Positions 47,524 to 57,900 of a stretch of 64,000 bases of DNA are shown piece after piece. Made by a program: the position numbers and the translations under genes. How positions within the stretch are numbered: the stretch's first letter is position 1; each line of letters starts with the position of its first letter. The notes below the pieces were generated by a model. That model ran no database searches, was not told where the DNA came from, and saw nothing but the letters and a program-made list of their open reading frames with translations. The stretch covers positions 62,001-126,000 of the forward strand of contig JASANC010001093.1 in the NCBI GenBank assembly GCA_030248135.1. Direction: 5' to 3'. This stretch comes from Theristus sp. LFF4_11. Lineage: Eukaryota; Nematoda; Chromadorea; Monhysterida; Xyalidae.

Positions 47524-49093
47524 AAGGCCCATTCATGCAAGCGCGCGCTGAAGCGCGCTGACGCGCGCTGACCAGCTTCATCATGAATGAAGAAATGAAG
47601 CTGCGTCAGCCGCTGCGGCTTTTTAGGTTTTTTGCCCATTCACGAACGCGCGCGCTGAAGCGCGCTGAAGCGCGCTGACGCGCTTCATCATGAATGATGA
47701 AGCGGCCTGAAGTGAAGCTGCGTCAGCCGCTGCGGCTTTTTAGGTTTTTTGTCCATTCACGAACGCGCGCGCTGAAGCGCGCTGAAGCGCGCTGACCAGC
47801 TTCATCATGAATGAAGAAATGAAGCTGCGTCAGCCGCTGCGGCTTTTGATGTCCGGACCCCAAATGCCGCAGCGGCTTGTCTGAAAAATGAAACGTATTT
47901 GCATAATTTCTGCGCTTTCAATTGTGATAGATGCAGACCAAAAAGGGAATGAATTTAATTGTGGTAAAATTAAATTAATTGAGGAATACAGTAAGTTTTA
48001 TTGTGCTGCGTTTGTGACAGAAACCAACAGATAAAAACGATAAAAGCAGCTGGGCTAAGACGGGTTTCGAACTTTGGCCTCTGTGCTGACAGGCACAACA
48101 TTTTACCACTGCACTATAGTAGTTGACAGGTGGGAACCTCTCTAGGTGTTTGTTCATTAAATGTCGTTCAGTTTTATCGTTTTGTGCTGTTGTCTGTGTT
48201 GTCTCCGTACGTGCTGTTTAGTACACACTATATACCGCTTCGATTCGTTGTTTTTGCCGTTTCAGTGAGGTTTATTAGAGGTAATACGGTATGCACCATT
48301 TGCAAGCAACGTGAAAGCAAATTGCATCCTAGAATGTTCAGTCAAAATGCAGAAATCGTACAAAATTGTTCATAAAAAACTGTATTTTGCGGTGTAGCTT
48401 TCAAAGTTTTTCTTCACTTCGAAAGTCCATTTCACAATTTTTCAATAAATATGCGCCTAAGATCAGAAAACTTTTGGTGTGAAACCATAAAAAACAGTAC
48501 AAAAAAGCATTCTGAATGAATTTGGCCCTTTTTTCAGTTTGCAAGGCAGCCGGTGTAATGAAGCAAAGCTTGTTCTTGCGGGCTGCACACCGGTTTTAAG
48601 GGCTGCGCAAATCAGTACCCCACACCGTCGCACGGGTACAGTTCACATAAATTTCACATAAATTTCTTGCACTACTTTTCTGCTTTGTTGAGTATTCGTT
48701 GTTGTCACTGACAGCAACAATCAGCGATTTTGCACACACAAATTTGATGTCCGGACATCAAATGCCGCAGCGGCTGACGCAGCTTCATTTCATCATTCAT
48801 GATAGCGCACTTCAGCGCGCGTCAGCGCGCTTCAGCGCGCGCGTTCGTGAATGGGCAAAAAACCTAAAAAGCCGCAGCGGCTGACGCAGCTTCATTTCTT
48901 CATTCACGATGAAGCTGGTCAGCGCGCTTCAGCGCGCTTCAGCGCGCGCGTCCGTGAATGCGCATGTGCTCCAAAACTGAAGCGCGCTGACGCACGCTGA
49001 AGCGCGCTGTTTTTTTGCTTCGTGAATGTGTAGCAAAGTGAAGCGCGTCAGCGCGCTTCAGCGCGCTTCAACCTCCATGAATGGCGCTTTATG
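47524..49093. mobile_element. Foldback-like element with GCGC-rich repeat arms
   Basis: Both arms are arrays of GCGCGCTGAAGCGCGCTGA-type units spaced by GCTGCGTCAGCCGCTGCGGC, inverted relative to each other (47545-47880 and 48750-49070). Ends are AAGGCCCATTCATG and CATGAATGGCGCTT. Flanking Helitron repeats read AAAAAGCTA before and TATGCTTC after, where uninterrupted copies read AGCTAATGCTTC, consistent with a TA target. The middle (47890-48740) is unique and holds a tRNA-like sequence. Confidence 0.75.
48046..48124 (-). pseudogene. tRNA-Asp-like sequence (decayed tRNA or SINE head)
   Basis: Minus strand: ATAGTGCAGTGGTAAAATGT has a perfect A box (TAGTGCAGTGG); GTGCCTGTCAGCAC gives an anticodon-arm-like hairpin with GTC; AAGTTCGAAACCCGTC has a perfect B box. 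The order and spacing match tRNA-Asp(GTC), but the acceptor and T stems do not pair well, so I call it decayed. It sits in the centre of a foldback element. Confidence 0.6.
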
Positions 49094-50186
49094 CTTCTTT
49101 TACCCGTTTACCTAAGCCGAGCCTTTTTTGTAAAGTGAAAATGCGAAGTTTATGATTTTGCTATTTTTACCCGTTCACCCTAACCTAAGTCAAGCCTTTT
49201 GTGAGTGAAGTAAAACTGAATAAAATGTATAAAAATTAACGTTTTTGTTTTCAATTACCTGTTTTAAAAAGCTAATGCTTCTTTTACCCGTTTATCCTGA
49301 CATAAGCGAAGCCTTTTTGTAAAGTGAAAATGCGAAGTTTATGATTTTGCTATTTTTATCCGTTCACCCTAACCTAAGTCAAGCCTTTTTGTAAGTGAAG
49401 TAAGATCGAATAAAAAGTATAAAAATTGACGTTTTTTTTCAATTACCCGTTTTAAAAAGCGAATGCTTTTTTTGCCCGTTTACCTTAACATAAGCCATGC
49501 CTTTTTGCAAAGTGGAAATGCGAAGTTTATAATTTTGCTATTTTTGCCTGTTCACCCTAACTTAAGTCAAGCCTTGACATTTGTAAGTGAAGTAAAATTA
49601 AAAATATAAAAAAACAACGTTTTTTCAATTACCCGTTTCAAAAAGCTAATGCTTCTTTTACCCGTTTACCCTAACATAAGCCAAGCCTTTCTTGTAAAGT
49701 GAAAATGAATAGCAGAAACAAAAAAGTGACGTTTTTAAGTCTCGTTTTACAGTCATTGATCTTTTTTGCCCGTTTACCCCAACATAACCCAAGCCTTTTG
49801 CAAAGTGAAAATGAATGGTAAATATAGATACCATAGCGACCAACTAAAAACTAACTTTTTTGAAAGACAGGTTTGTTACACATTTCGCAGTCGCTCGTCA
49901 TGTTTTGAGCAGCAACAATTGCCGTTTGCCCATCGTGCGTTACGTTGAAATTATCGCTCATAACCATGAAGTATCAATTTGAAAAGAGTAGCATCATGAT
50001 GACTTTCAGCTATGAAGAGCGGCGCTTTGTTTAAACAATTTCAAGTGATATCAAAAATAGATAAAGATTGAGATTGAGATGAAGCTTTCTTAAATGGCAA
50101 AAGTAGCAAAAAATGGGCGCCAATTCAAAAGTGTGACGGACAGACAGACAGACAGACAGACAAATTGTAAATTTAGTAGTAATAGA

Positions 50187-51342
50187 TGTTATCACATTGT
50201 TGTAACATACCCAATACGTCCAGGTTGTTTTTGACTGCCCAAAAACAGTGGATGCCGTTGTTTGAAAAAACTTGCCTGCAGTAATTGGCGAAATGAGTTT
50301 GAAGGGCACACAAGATTTTATGAAGCATAGTATTGATCGCTTTGCAACTAGATTGTCTGGCACCAGCAATAAATCTGAAAGAATACGGAATTTTGTGAAG
50401 TTTAGGAATAGAAAAGATGGTGGGAAGGACAAGATCGGAAGACTGACAGACAGCACCAAACGTAGAACTAACTTTAGCATGAAAGTCAACAATGTCAGTC
50501 TCATTTTTAGCAACAGGACAGTAAACGTTATTACCATCATTGGTCATATTCCCTTCACGATTAAAAGAAACCCCCATTTCATGACACATAACTTGAAGGT
50601 AAAACTTTTTGCAAATAATAACGAAGTTGTTACTCGCTTTATCAGCTTGGGAGACAACATAATGAGCGTGCAGATTTTTGAGTTTGGAATGGGGAAATCT
50701 AAACGTGCGTGTAGTCCGTTGAACTGTGCGGTGGTAGCTGATTCTATTACAAATCAGTCTTTCGCAAAAGATTCGAACACGAATAAGTTCATGAACATTA
50801 ACACGACATACGTGAGCGATTTTGCACAGAAAATCATGTAAAGCTTCAATAAGAATATCATGAATGTCAGTCCAAGACTTATTCTCACATGATAACCTGA
50901 ACTTTGATCCTTTACTGAACAGTTCACGGAGACCATCATCCTTAATGATGTTAAGGTTCCCAGTAATGACATGATTGAAAACAGGGTGCTTAAATTCACT
51001 TTGTTCACAAACGCAAACGCCGTGAATTATGGAAGACAATAGTTGAGGAGTAAGATTTTTCAGCAACTTACTGTGGTTACAGAGCAATCCACTGACCGGC
51101 TTATCATACGAATAAACAACTCTTACATTTTTAAACTTATGCGCAGTGCGTGTAGGTGCAAGAGACAAAATGCGATGGTCTTTGAAAAGAGTTTCCAACT
51201 TCAGGAATTCAAGTTTCTTGTCAACAAACGGAATGCTAAAAAAAGGCTGAGGGCACTTTACGTGCCCTTTCTGTATTTCTACTGTGAAACTTGCCTGAAA
51301 GGAAAGCTTGAACGATTCTTCTAACGGTTGCACTTTGTCCAC
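50187..51342 (-). pseudogene. Reverse transcriptase, N-terminal part (split by Helitron insertion)
   Basis: Reads from KVQPLEESFKLSF to FAVKN-like text ahead of the break; marker motifs are ADKASNNFVIICKKFY and PTIFSIPKLHKIPYSFR (the PKLHK motif of Penelope-like RTs). It overlaps the previous frame by about 100 bases with a frame change near 51345, where a run of A's could allow slippage or hide an indel. The frame runs into the Helitron 5' end at 50186. Confidence 0.8.
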
Positions 51343-52345
51343 TGCAGTTTTCTTTGATAATTGTCCTTTCTGCCTGTATCAATTCACATCTTCGCGCAGA
51401 GATCAGCGTATGAAACATACTTTTTCTATCTGTAGGATTTTCTTGATAGATCTGAACTAGTTTACCAGCAGTATCAGTAATACATTTCCTTTTGGTTCTG
51501 TGCTTTCTTTGACCATGATTCCTTTTTCTACGGCGGATCGACTGTGTGAAAAAAGGCGAACCTTTTTGTTTGAAGCAAGAAAGGTCTTCTGTAATTTTGC
51601 CGTATTTGTCAATCTTGTCGTTCAACCCAAAAGGAAAGGCAGTACCAAGCAAACGAATCAAGAAATTCTCAACAGTAAGCAACTGAGCTCTCATAGAAGA
51701 AATGGTAACAGCTTCGTTATCCAAGCAAAACAAGACTCTCACCATTAGGTCGTCAACACAATGTCCATTTTGCGTGAAATGACGCACCAGCAACGTCTGC
51801 TTGTCTTTGTTTCGAATATTACGTTGATGTTCCATAATTCGTTGTTTCAGCATTCGGGCGGTTTGCCCGACATACTGAAAGCCACATTTGCGACAGGTGA
51901 TGAGATAGACTACGTTTTTGGATTTGCACGAAGATGAAGAATGAGAAATCATCTGATATCGGATATTAGTTGCATGAGACGTGACTAGCTTATCTCGATC
52001 AACGGTAACACAAACTCTGCAATTGCGTTCGTCACAGGTTTTGGTTTCATTGGCTCCAATCAACTTCTTGGACCACCAACTTAAAGCTGGTGAACTTTCA
52101 TCACTAAGATTGAGCTTGATACATGCAACTTTTTTGTTATAAGTATTGTTATGGTTCGTGGGCCGATGGGTTTTACTTCCTGTCTCATAGGCGACTCCTC
52201 CTATGAGATGGAAGATGCCGGAGGGATCCGCGGGGCTGCCGCGGTTAAGGAAGTCCCTCCGCGGTTTCCCAGGTACGACCACCGTCAGACCGGAGGCTAG
52301 GCGCCACATGTGCCGGCATACACCGTGACTTTTAACCAGATCCAT
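51236..52345 (-). CDS. GIY-YIG endonuclease frame of the Penelope-like element
   Basis: About 369 codons from an ATG at 52345. GIY motif VVYLITC (residues 145-151) runs directly into CRKC (151-154) and the YIG motif QYVGQT (157-162), followed by the conserved helix RMLKQRIMEHQRNIRNKD with the catalytic-type Arg and acidic/His residues. A second cysteine cluster CDERNCRVC is at 104-112. The Cys pair between the GIY and YIG halves is the zinc-binding feature of permuted Penelope-like elements (family knowledge). The frame ends at 51236 but the text after about 51345 belongs to the next frame. Confidence 0.82.
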   Translation of the reverse strand: MDLVKSHGVCRHMWRLASGLTVVVPGKPRRDFLNRGSPADPSGIFHLIGGVAYETGSKTHRPTNHNNTYNKKVACIKLNLSDESSPALSWWSKKLIGANETKTCDERNCRVCVTVDRDKLVTSHATNIRYQMISHSSSSCKSKNVVYLITCRKCGFQYVGQTARMLKQRIMEHQRNIRNKDKQTLLVRHFTQNGHCVDDLMVRVLFCLDNEAVTISSMRAQLLTVENFLIRLLGTAFPFGLNDKIDKYGKITEDLSCFKQKGSPFFTQSIRRRKRNHGQRKHRTKRKCITDTAGKLVQIYQENPTDRKSMFHTLISARRCELIQAERTIIKENCSGQSATVRRIVQAFLSGKFHSRNTERARKVPSAFF

Positions 52346-52654
52346 ACCCGGTCCCGCTGGTTGTTTTGCTCTTCGCAGGAGGTACAGCTCCCCCCATTAC
52401 TGCGAGAATAAAAAGACTAAAGCAAAAGCACTAGTCAGAATTTATGCAACGAGAAAAAATTAGCCAACTAAAAAGTCTAAACTGATAAACGCAAATCAGG
52501 AAACTGCAGAACACTATCACGACAAACTGTCAAAAAACCCAAAGGAAAAATGAGGCAGAAAAATAATGAAACCAAAACACGAACCAAAGAACTACTACCA
52601 TGTGACAAAAACGCACAAAAATAAAAAAGGCACAAACAAATTCGTCTACAAGAT

Positions 52655-53360
52655 TCAGTTCTGCGCGGCCCTACTGCTGATGGCTTCATCGCGTTTCTTA
52701 TTCATCTGATCAATCACGGCCTTTTCAAGCTGCACCTTGGTGAGGTCGGCCATAGTGAGAAACTTTGAATAGTGCCCCTCGACAGAATCAACAACCAAAA
52801 TCACGTGTGTCTTATTCACTACTTTTTTCTGCTTGCTCTCCAAAGACTTGCGCACGTAGGAAGCCTTGCGTTGTTCGAAACGATCAACTTCGCTCAGATT
52901 CTTGACGATCGACACTGGTTTGTTCTGCGAATTGAGGTGATTCTTGAGATTTTTCTTCAGCTCCAGGACGCGATAGAAGTGACGTGCTTCACTGAAGTTG
53001 ACGACGACACACTTTCCTTGCTCCTCGGTGTGAACATTGGCGATGCGCAAACTGCTTTCTTCTTCCGCCGGCAATTCGAGTGACGAGACAAAGAATTTGC
53101 GGACTTGTTGTTCAAGATTTGGGCCCTCAGCCTCACGGTCCATCCAGTAGATGCGGATGCTGTTGGCCTTGGTCGCGCGTTCGACATTGTCGAGTCGTTT
53201 CGAAACTGCACCAATCTGCTTGCGTGCGCTCGCACCGTTACGCTCAAGAGCTTCAATTCGCTGAATTGCTTTACGCAAATCAGCTTTTTTAGCAACACTA
53301 GCACTAGAAGTAGACCTAGCAGAACTAGTGGAGTGTGAGCGGTTACCGGTTTCAACCTCC
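52655..53360 (-). CDS. ORF1-like protein of the Penelope-like element
   Basis: The frame opens just inside an acceptor-like TTTAG at about 53361 and has no ATG, so either a spliced leader exon or another start is needed. A Ser-rich start (STSSARSTSSASVAKK) is followed by a coiled-coil-like segment (LRKAIQRIEALERNG, IGAVSKRLDNVERATK), then an RRM-like fold candidate (SIRIYWMDREAEG, SSLRIANVHTEEQGKCVVVN), then a basic helical end. This resembles the ORF1 layout of LINE-1-type elements. Ends with a TGA near 52655. An ORF1 ahead of a Penelope-type RT is uncommon. Confidence 0.55.
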
Positions 53361-53495
53361 TAAACAAAACAAAGACGAATAAATGGCAAATTAAAATGTG
53401 TCTAGAACTAAAGACAAAAGGAATTATATAATCAGCTGTAAGAGCAACTATATCCAAAAGGAGAATGTGGGAAAAATACGTGGGCAAGAAGCCCT

Positions 53496-53573
53496 AATGC
53501 AGACCCCACAAAGGGGCGTCCGACCGAAGTCGGTAATGCAGTCCCCATAAAGGGGCGTCCGACCGAAGTCGGT
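53496..53573 (-). repeat. Tandem 39 bp hairpin repeats in the leader of the Penelope-like element
   Basis: Two direct copies of a unit that folds twice: CCCC-AYAAA-GGGG and CCGAC-CGAA-GTCGG. As RNA from the minus strand the second hairpin is CCGAC-UUCG-GUCGG, the very stable C(UUCG)G tetraloop. The pair lies upstream of the ORF1-like frame. A third, weaker hairpin (AGCC-ACAA-GGGCT) follows at 53579. Confidence 0.6.
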
Positions 53574-53842
53574 AATGCAAGCCACAAGGGCTAGAAGGAC
53601 AGAGCAAGCAAAAAAATGATGACGTGCCAGAATTAAAAGTTAAGCTGTTACTAAAACTGTATCAAAAATAACATAAAAGAGTGCTGAAATAAAAGGTGCG
53701 GAGAGAATAGGTCTAAAAAAGTGAAACAGATAGAAAAGCCATAATTCTGTCCGGAGCGGGTGCCAGAGGCCGACCAAATCGACCCCTACTATCCATTTTT
53801 TGCCCAGACAATGTCATCGTCAAGAAAAAATTTTGGTCCGAC

Positions 53843-54576
53843 CTAGAGATGTCAAGAAAAAAAATTTCTATTTTTTTCTTTAAAAAAAAAATTTTTCTAA
53901 ATTTTTTTTTAATGAAAGTTGTTCAGAATTTTTCAGGGAGTCCGAATGTCACCATCTGAGGAGCCACCGACTTACCATATGACCCCCACTCATATGGGAG
54001 GAGGGTGAAAATTTCAGACTTGGTTTCGGCGAACCCATTTTCCCACCGACGACATCACGTCTCGTGTTTTGCCTCTCAATTCACCTCAAATAACACGGAA
54101 ACAAGTTCAACAACTAACCGGTGTGATCATGCTGACGACACGAGGCGAAACAGCAACGAGCAACCAACGAAGTTACGCTTGCAGTGGCAGACAGTGCAAT
54201 TTCGACCTTTCGAGATCCTGAAAAACGATGCGTAAATGTGAGTTCTCTGCTTCTATCTCACCTTAGCGACATCGGAATTTGTTGAACTAGCCTTTGCGAC
54301 GCTCAAGTACTTCAATGCGCGAGTCGATCATCACTCACCAAGGCTGAAAACAGTCGATAAATCAATCCAGAATACCACCTGCAGCGTTGAAGACTAAGTG
54401 ACAAAGTAAAGTCAAAGAAAATTTTTGTTGAACTTTCGAAAAATTATGCCAAAAACGGCATTTTCAGGGCACATTAAAGAAAAAATTTCAAAAATTTTTA
54501 ATAAAAAAAAATGCTTATTTTTTTTACTTTTTTTTTAATTTAAAAAAAAAAATTTTTTTGACCTTTACATTTCTAG
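53843..54576. mobile_element. 0.73 kb AT-armed DNA element, copy B, with TCCGAC target duplication
   Basis: Inverted ends CTAGAGATGTCAAG and the inverse of CTAGAAATGTAAAGG; flanked on both sides by TCCGAC (53837-53842 and 54577-54582). Contains the 76-codon frame MKISDLVSANPFSHRRHHVS at 54005-54235 (plus). Long A/T runs form both arms. Relatives are at 28048-28770 (inverted), 23640-24025 (partial) and about 38150-38235 (end only). Confidence 0.82.
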
Positions 54577-54589
54577 TCCGACCCCCCCC

Positions 54590-54985
54590 CCTAGAATTTT
54601 CGGTCTCGCTCGGACCCCCCCCCCCTAGAATTTTCGGTCTCGCTCGGGAGCCCCCCCCCCAACCAAGTCGACCCCCCCCCCCCACCCGGGCCGGGACGAC
54701 CCCCCCCCAAATTTGGGCGGACCCCCCCCCCTCGGATTCGCCAAAAATCGGGCTCGCTCGACCCCTGCTGATTAAAACAGGTGCATGTGCAGTGGCGGTG
54801 GCCCCCTGCCCTTTAATACAGGAAAGAAAAAAATGCAAAAACTAAATTGATCGTTTTCACCTTATCAAAAAGGCTTGGCGTACGTTTAGGATTAGGAACC
54901 TCCTACAACGACTCATTGCAAGCAATCAACCTCTGATCAGAAATCAAAAAAATCACTTTTAAGTATGTATACAAATCAATATGCA
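54590..54985. repeat. C-tract repeat followed by Helitron-like remnant
   Basis: 54590-54770 repeats CTAGAATTTTCGGTCTCGCT twice between C runs. 54780-54985 matches the Helitron segment at 31935-32120 phrase by phrase (GGTGCATGTGCAGT, GGCCCCTGCCCTTTAA, TCAAAAAGGCTTGGC, ACGACTCATTGCAAGCAA, CTCTGATCAGAAATCA). It ends only a few bases before the first exon of the kinase gene. Confidence 0.7.
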
Positions 54986-54987
54986 CT

Positions 54988-57900
54988 ATGCAGTCACTGT
55001 CACAAACTCTTTGGAAGGAAAGGATGAAGCCACTTGCTTACATCACGCTGCCCAGCGATCATGGGCACCAAACACAGTTACTCAGCAGAAATCCGCATCG
55101 CAAGGAAACTGACATTGTTGAAGAGAAAGGATTTTGCGATGATTCGTCGAAAGATCTGACCGAGACGGCTGTTGTCTTTGAGTCAAGTTAGTTGTTTGAT
55201 TTGATTTCAATTTTTTTTTTGCAACAAAAAACAAAATCCGAAAATTGTGTTCAGAATTGTGCTATTCGGACAACGTCGTCTACGTTGGTGAGCTCAATCG
55301 GACTCGGAGAAACAAGCACTGTCTGTCGTGGGATTCTGAGGTAATATTGCAAAAGGAAACACGTTTTTTCCCATGCCAACCCTGTCTGTAACTGGTTGTT
55401 TGTTTCTGTTTGTTTCTTTGCTGACCGTTTTTCCAGTGCAGCATCGTCTTTCGGTCGTCATCAATCGACAGTCACTGCAACAATTGTTGCATTTTTTCAG
55501 TTTCAATGCATCGTGGAGCAGGAAAATTCATCGAATAAAACTTCATTTAAATTGAGTGGCATAAAAACCCGCAGTTCTGTGTTGTCTGTTTCTTACCTGT
55601 GGATTTGCGTCCACCACCAACTCTGTATTCACCGTTTGACCTTGACCACCAGCGTTCAACCATTTTTTGCGTTATTTTAGTTAGTTCTGAGCAACCACAT
55701 TGAGTTGCGAAACAATGGTGGCCGTTTAATGGACGATGGGGCTCGATGCCGCGATCCGGGTGCTTTTGAGTGCAACAAACCATGGTGCTTTGTGCGCCAT
55801 CATCATCGTCGTCGGCGTCACCGACTGTTGCCCGCCGTTGTGGTCGGCCGCGAATTCTGTAGCGTGCCGAAATGCAACGAAAAACACGGTTTGATGAGAT
55901 TAGGACAAAGTTGCGCTTGCAGCAACGGAAAACAGTCGAATTTTGTTTTGAAATTTTATTGATATACCTGTCTGATTCACAGTTTGCAACGGGCACACTC
56001 ACCCAGATGCTTGGGAGTCGCAGAAATACAAAGCAGGTCGGGTGTGGGGGGGGGGGGGGGTTAACCTCAAGTCTGGTTAAACAAACAAAAACTGTAGAAC
56101 TGAAATTTCGTTCTCTTCACAATTCTCTTTTGTTGCAGTGCCGTTTCAAATTCGTCACAATTTTTCTCTGCAATCTCAAGATGACTCAATTCTCATCAAG
56201 AACACCGCGGACAGTTCGAGCACGGCCCCCCTATGGACGTCTCTATTTGTGATTGTCGTTGTTTTCATTGCCATCGCGCTATGGCTCTCGCGTAAAACAA
56301 TGCTCTGCCAACAAATTCGCGCTTTATGCACGTATGGTTCTTTCGAACAGCAGTTTTTTTCAGAAGATTTGGATAATGCAATGCAAGTAGACTGAAATAC
56401 TTGCTTGCTTCGTGGGGAAAGTTTTGTTTCAAAATTGTCTCCACACGATTGAGTGGTTAATGTTTTTTGTTTCAGACAGCGCTGCTTTGTCGCGTCATCC
56501 GCAACATCAACGACGTTCTACACCAACTCGATCATTTTCGCTGACACCACGACTGTAATAAGCACGACTTCAATTTGCAACGCATTCCATTCGTACCAAT
56601 GCGACGTTTGTCAACGACTGATATTGGCCAGCAACACGTTCCGGCCGCCACTGCACACCGTTGACCATTCGTTGTTGTCGGTCAAACGAAACGCCTCCTA
56701 TTATGCGCAGCTGCCTGCAACGACAGACAGCAATTACATTGAAACCGAGCCGGTTGGTTTGATTGAACATAATTCTGTGCACTGATGTTTCTTTTGTTTG
56801 TTTTTCAATCGATTTTTCGTCTGTAAATTTTACGTGTGGACCATGCGAGAAAAACTATGAACAGTGAGTGACGTTTCTATCGTGTGTCGTGACTTTCAGC
56901 CGCACAGTTGCGCTCATTGGTTGCTTTATGATGACCGGCACGGTGTGGTTTGGTCAGCCATTGTGTCTCCATGAACCAATGCTTCTCATCCAATGTCACA
57001 GTCGAACTGTGAATCATAAGCTGCTTCGCTGCTTTGAACTCACTGTATGATCGTGCAATCAATAATCAATCCAGACAGAGATCCAAGAAAAGTACCAGAA
57101 AATGAACAGTAACTGCATGTTTCACAGTTTTGACTGTTGTAGCACATGTAATAAGTGTTGATCGAACGTCAGCTGCACAACATGCAACTGCCAGTGGTGA
57201 TCGGCCGTTTGGCGAGCGGTGATCAGTCGGATGTTTTTCTGGCGCACGGAAACCTAAGTGAACGAACGGACCACCGTGTAATTGGGCGAAACGTCGAACA
57301 GGCAGCGCAGTTTGTGGTTGTGAAACGTCTGAAACAAGCAAAATGTCAGCAGGGCGCAAGTGCACGGTGTCTTCAACGGAATCGATTTGTGTTGAACGAG
57401 CTGCGATCGCTGGCGGCCATTGGCGCGCATGAAAATGTGGTCGGTTATTGGGTATTTTTGAAACCAACCAGTGAATCGCACCCGTGCGACAGCGTGGTGT
57501 GGCTGTTGTAAAATGCGGTGCACGTCGATTTGCGGTAACCCGCACCGTGTTAAAACAGCAACCAAGCCATCAGTTCAATACGACCACGTTGCAGCATATC
57601 GGACTAATGAAGGTCTGTTACCGTTTCGCTTGGTTCTGCGACTCAATGAGCGCATAAAGAAAAAAAACAGTTTTGTTTTTGACGCAGCAATTCAAAGTTA
57701 TTCAAATGACCCTGTTGTGTGAGGTACTTGCGCAATTTGTGGTTGCCGCGTGAAGCCTGCAACTGATCACAGATGTTGTGCGCGCGTTGAGTGGCAGATG
57801 CAGTGCCTGAGCACACCGTCACCGCTTGCAACACGGTGCCCCAATTTGTGCTCCTTCATTTCAGGTGCGTGCGCTCGGCGGCTGTGCAGCGATCGGCTGC

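Larger units (their letters stand above)
40327..50186 (-). mobile_element. Helitron block inserted in the RT gene
   Basis: At the right edge, reading minus, TCTATTACTACTAAATTTAC follows an A at 50187. At the left edge the hairpin CCGTGCCGTAGGCACGG and CAATTGGCTAG end at 40327 before a T. Inside is a head-to-tail junction at 46061/46060 (CTAG next to TCTACTACTACTAAATTTAC), so two minus-strand Helitrons lie in series: 46061-50186 and 40327-46060. The second one is itself split by a plus-strand Helitron pair (about 41116-45612). Confidence 0.85.
46061..50186 (-). mobile_element. Minus-strand Helitron with internal tandem repeats and a nested foldback element
   Basis: Relative of Helitron 3 in inverted orientation: the same AAGTCAAGCCTTTTTGTAAG and ACCCGTTTACCCTAAC phrases in tandem units of about 180 bp from 46340 to 49800, broken at 47524-49093 by a GC-rich foldback element. 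Ends are TCTATTACTACTAAATTTAC (50186) and GGGTCAATTGGCTAG (46061). Confidence 0.82.
39455..53360 (-). mobile_element. Penelope-like retroelement with N-terminal GIY-YIG nuclease, interrupted by Helitrons
   Basis: Order on the minus strand: a structured leader (53496-53573), an ORF1-like frame (52655-53360), a GIY-YIG frame (51236-52345), the first part of the reverse transcriptase (50187-51342), a 9.86 kb Helitron block, and the RT remainder (39455-40326). In canonical Penelope elements the GIY-YIG domain follows the RT; here it precedes it, as in the permuted group described as Naiad/Chlamys. The RT motifs sit in the right order across the break. Frames are separate, so some decay or frameshifting has occurred. 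Confidence 0.83.

Noticed and set aside
48046..48124. Functional tRNA-Asp gene
   Set aside because: Acceptor and T stems are not paired although both promoter boxes are good.
57066..57565. Minus-strand 159-codon and 103-codon frames across the kinase N-lobe exon
   Set aside because: Antisense of coding sequence plus intron; composition and motifs fit only the plus-strand kinase reading.
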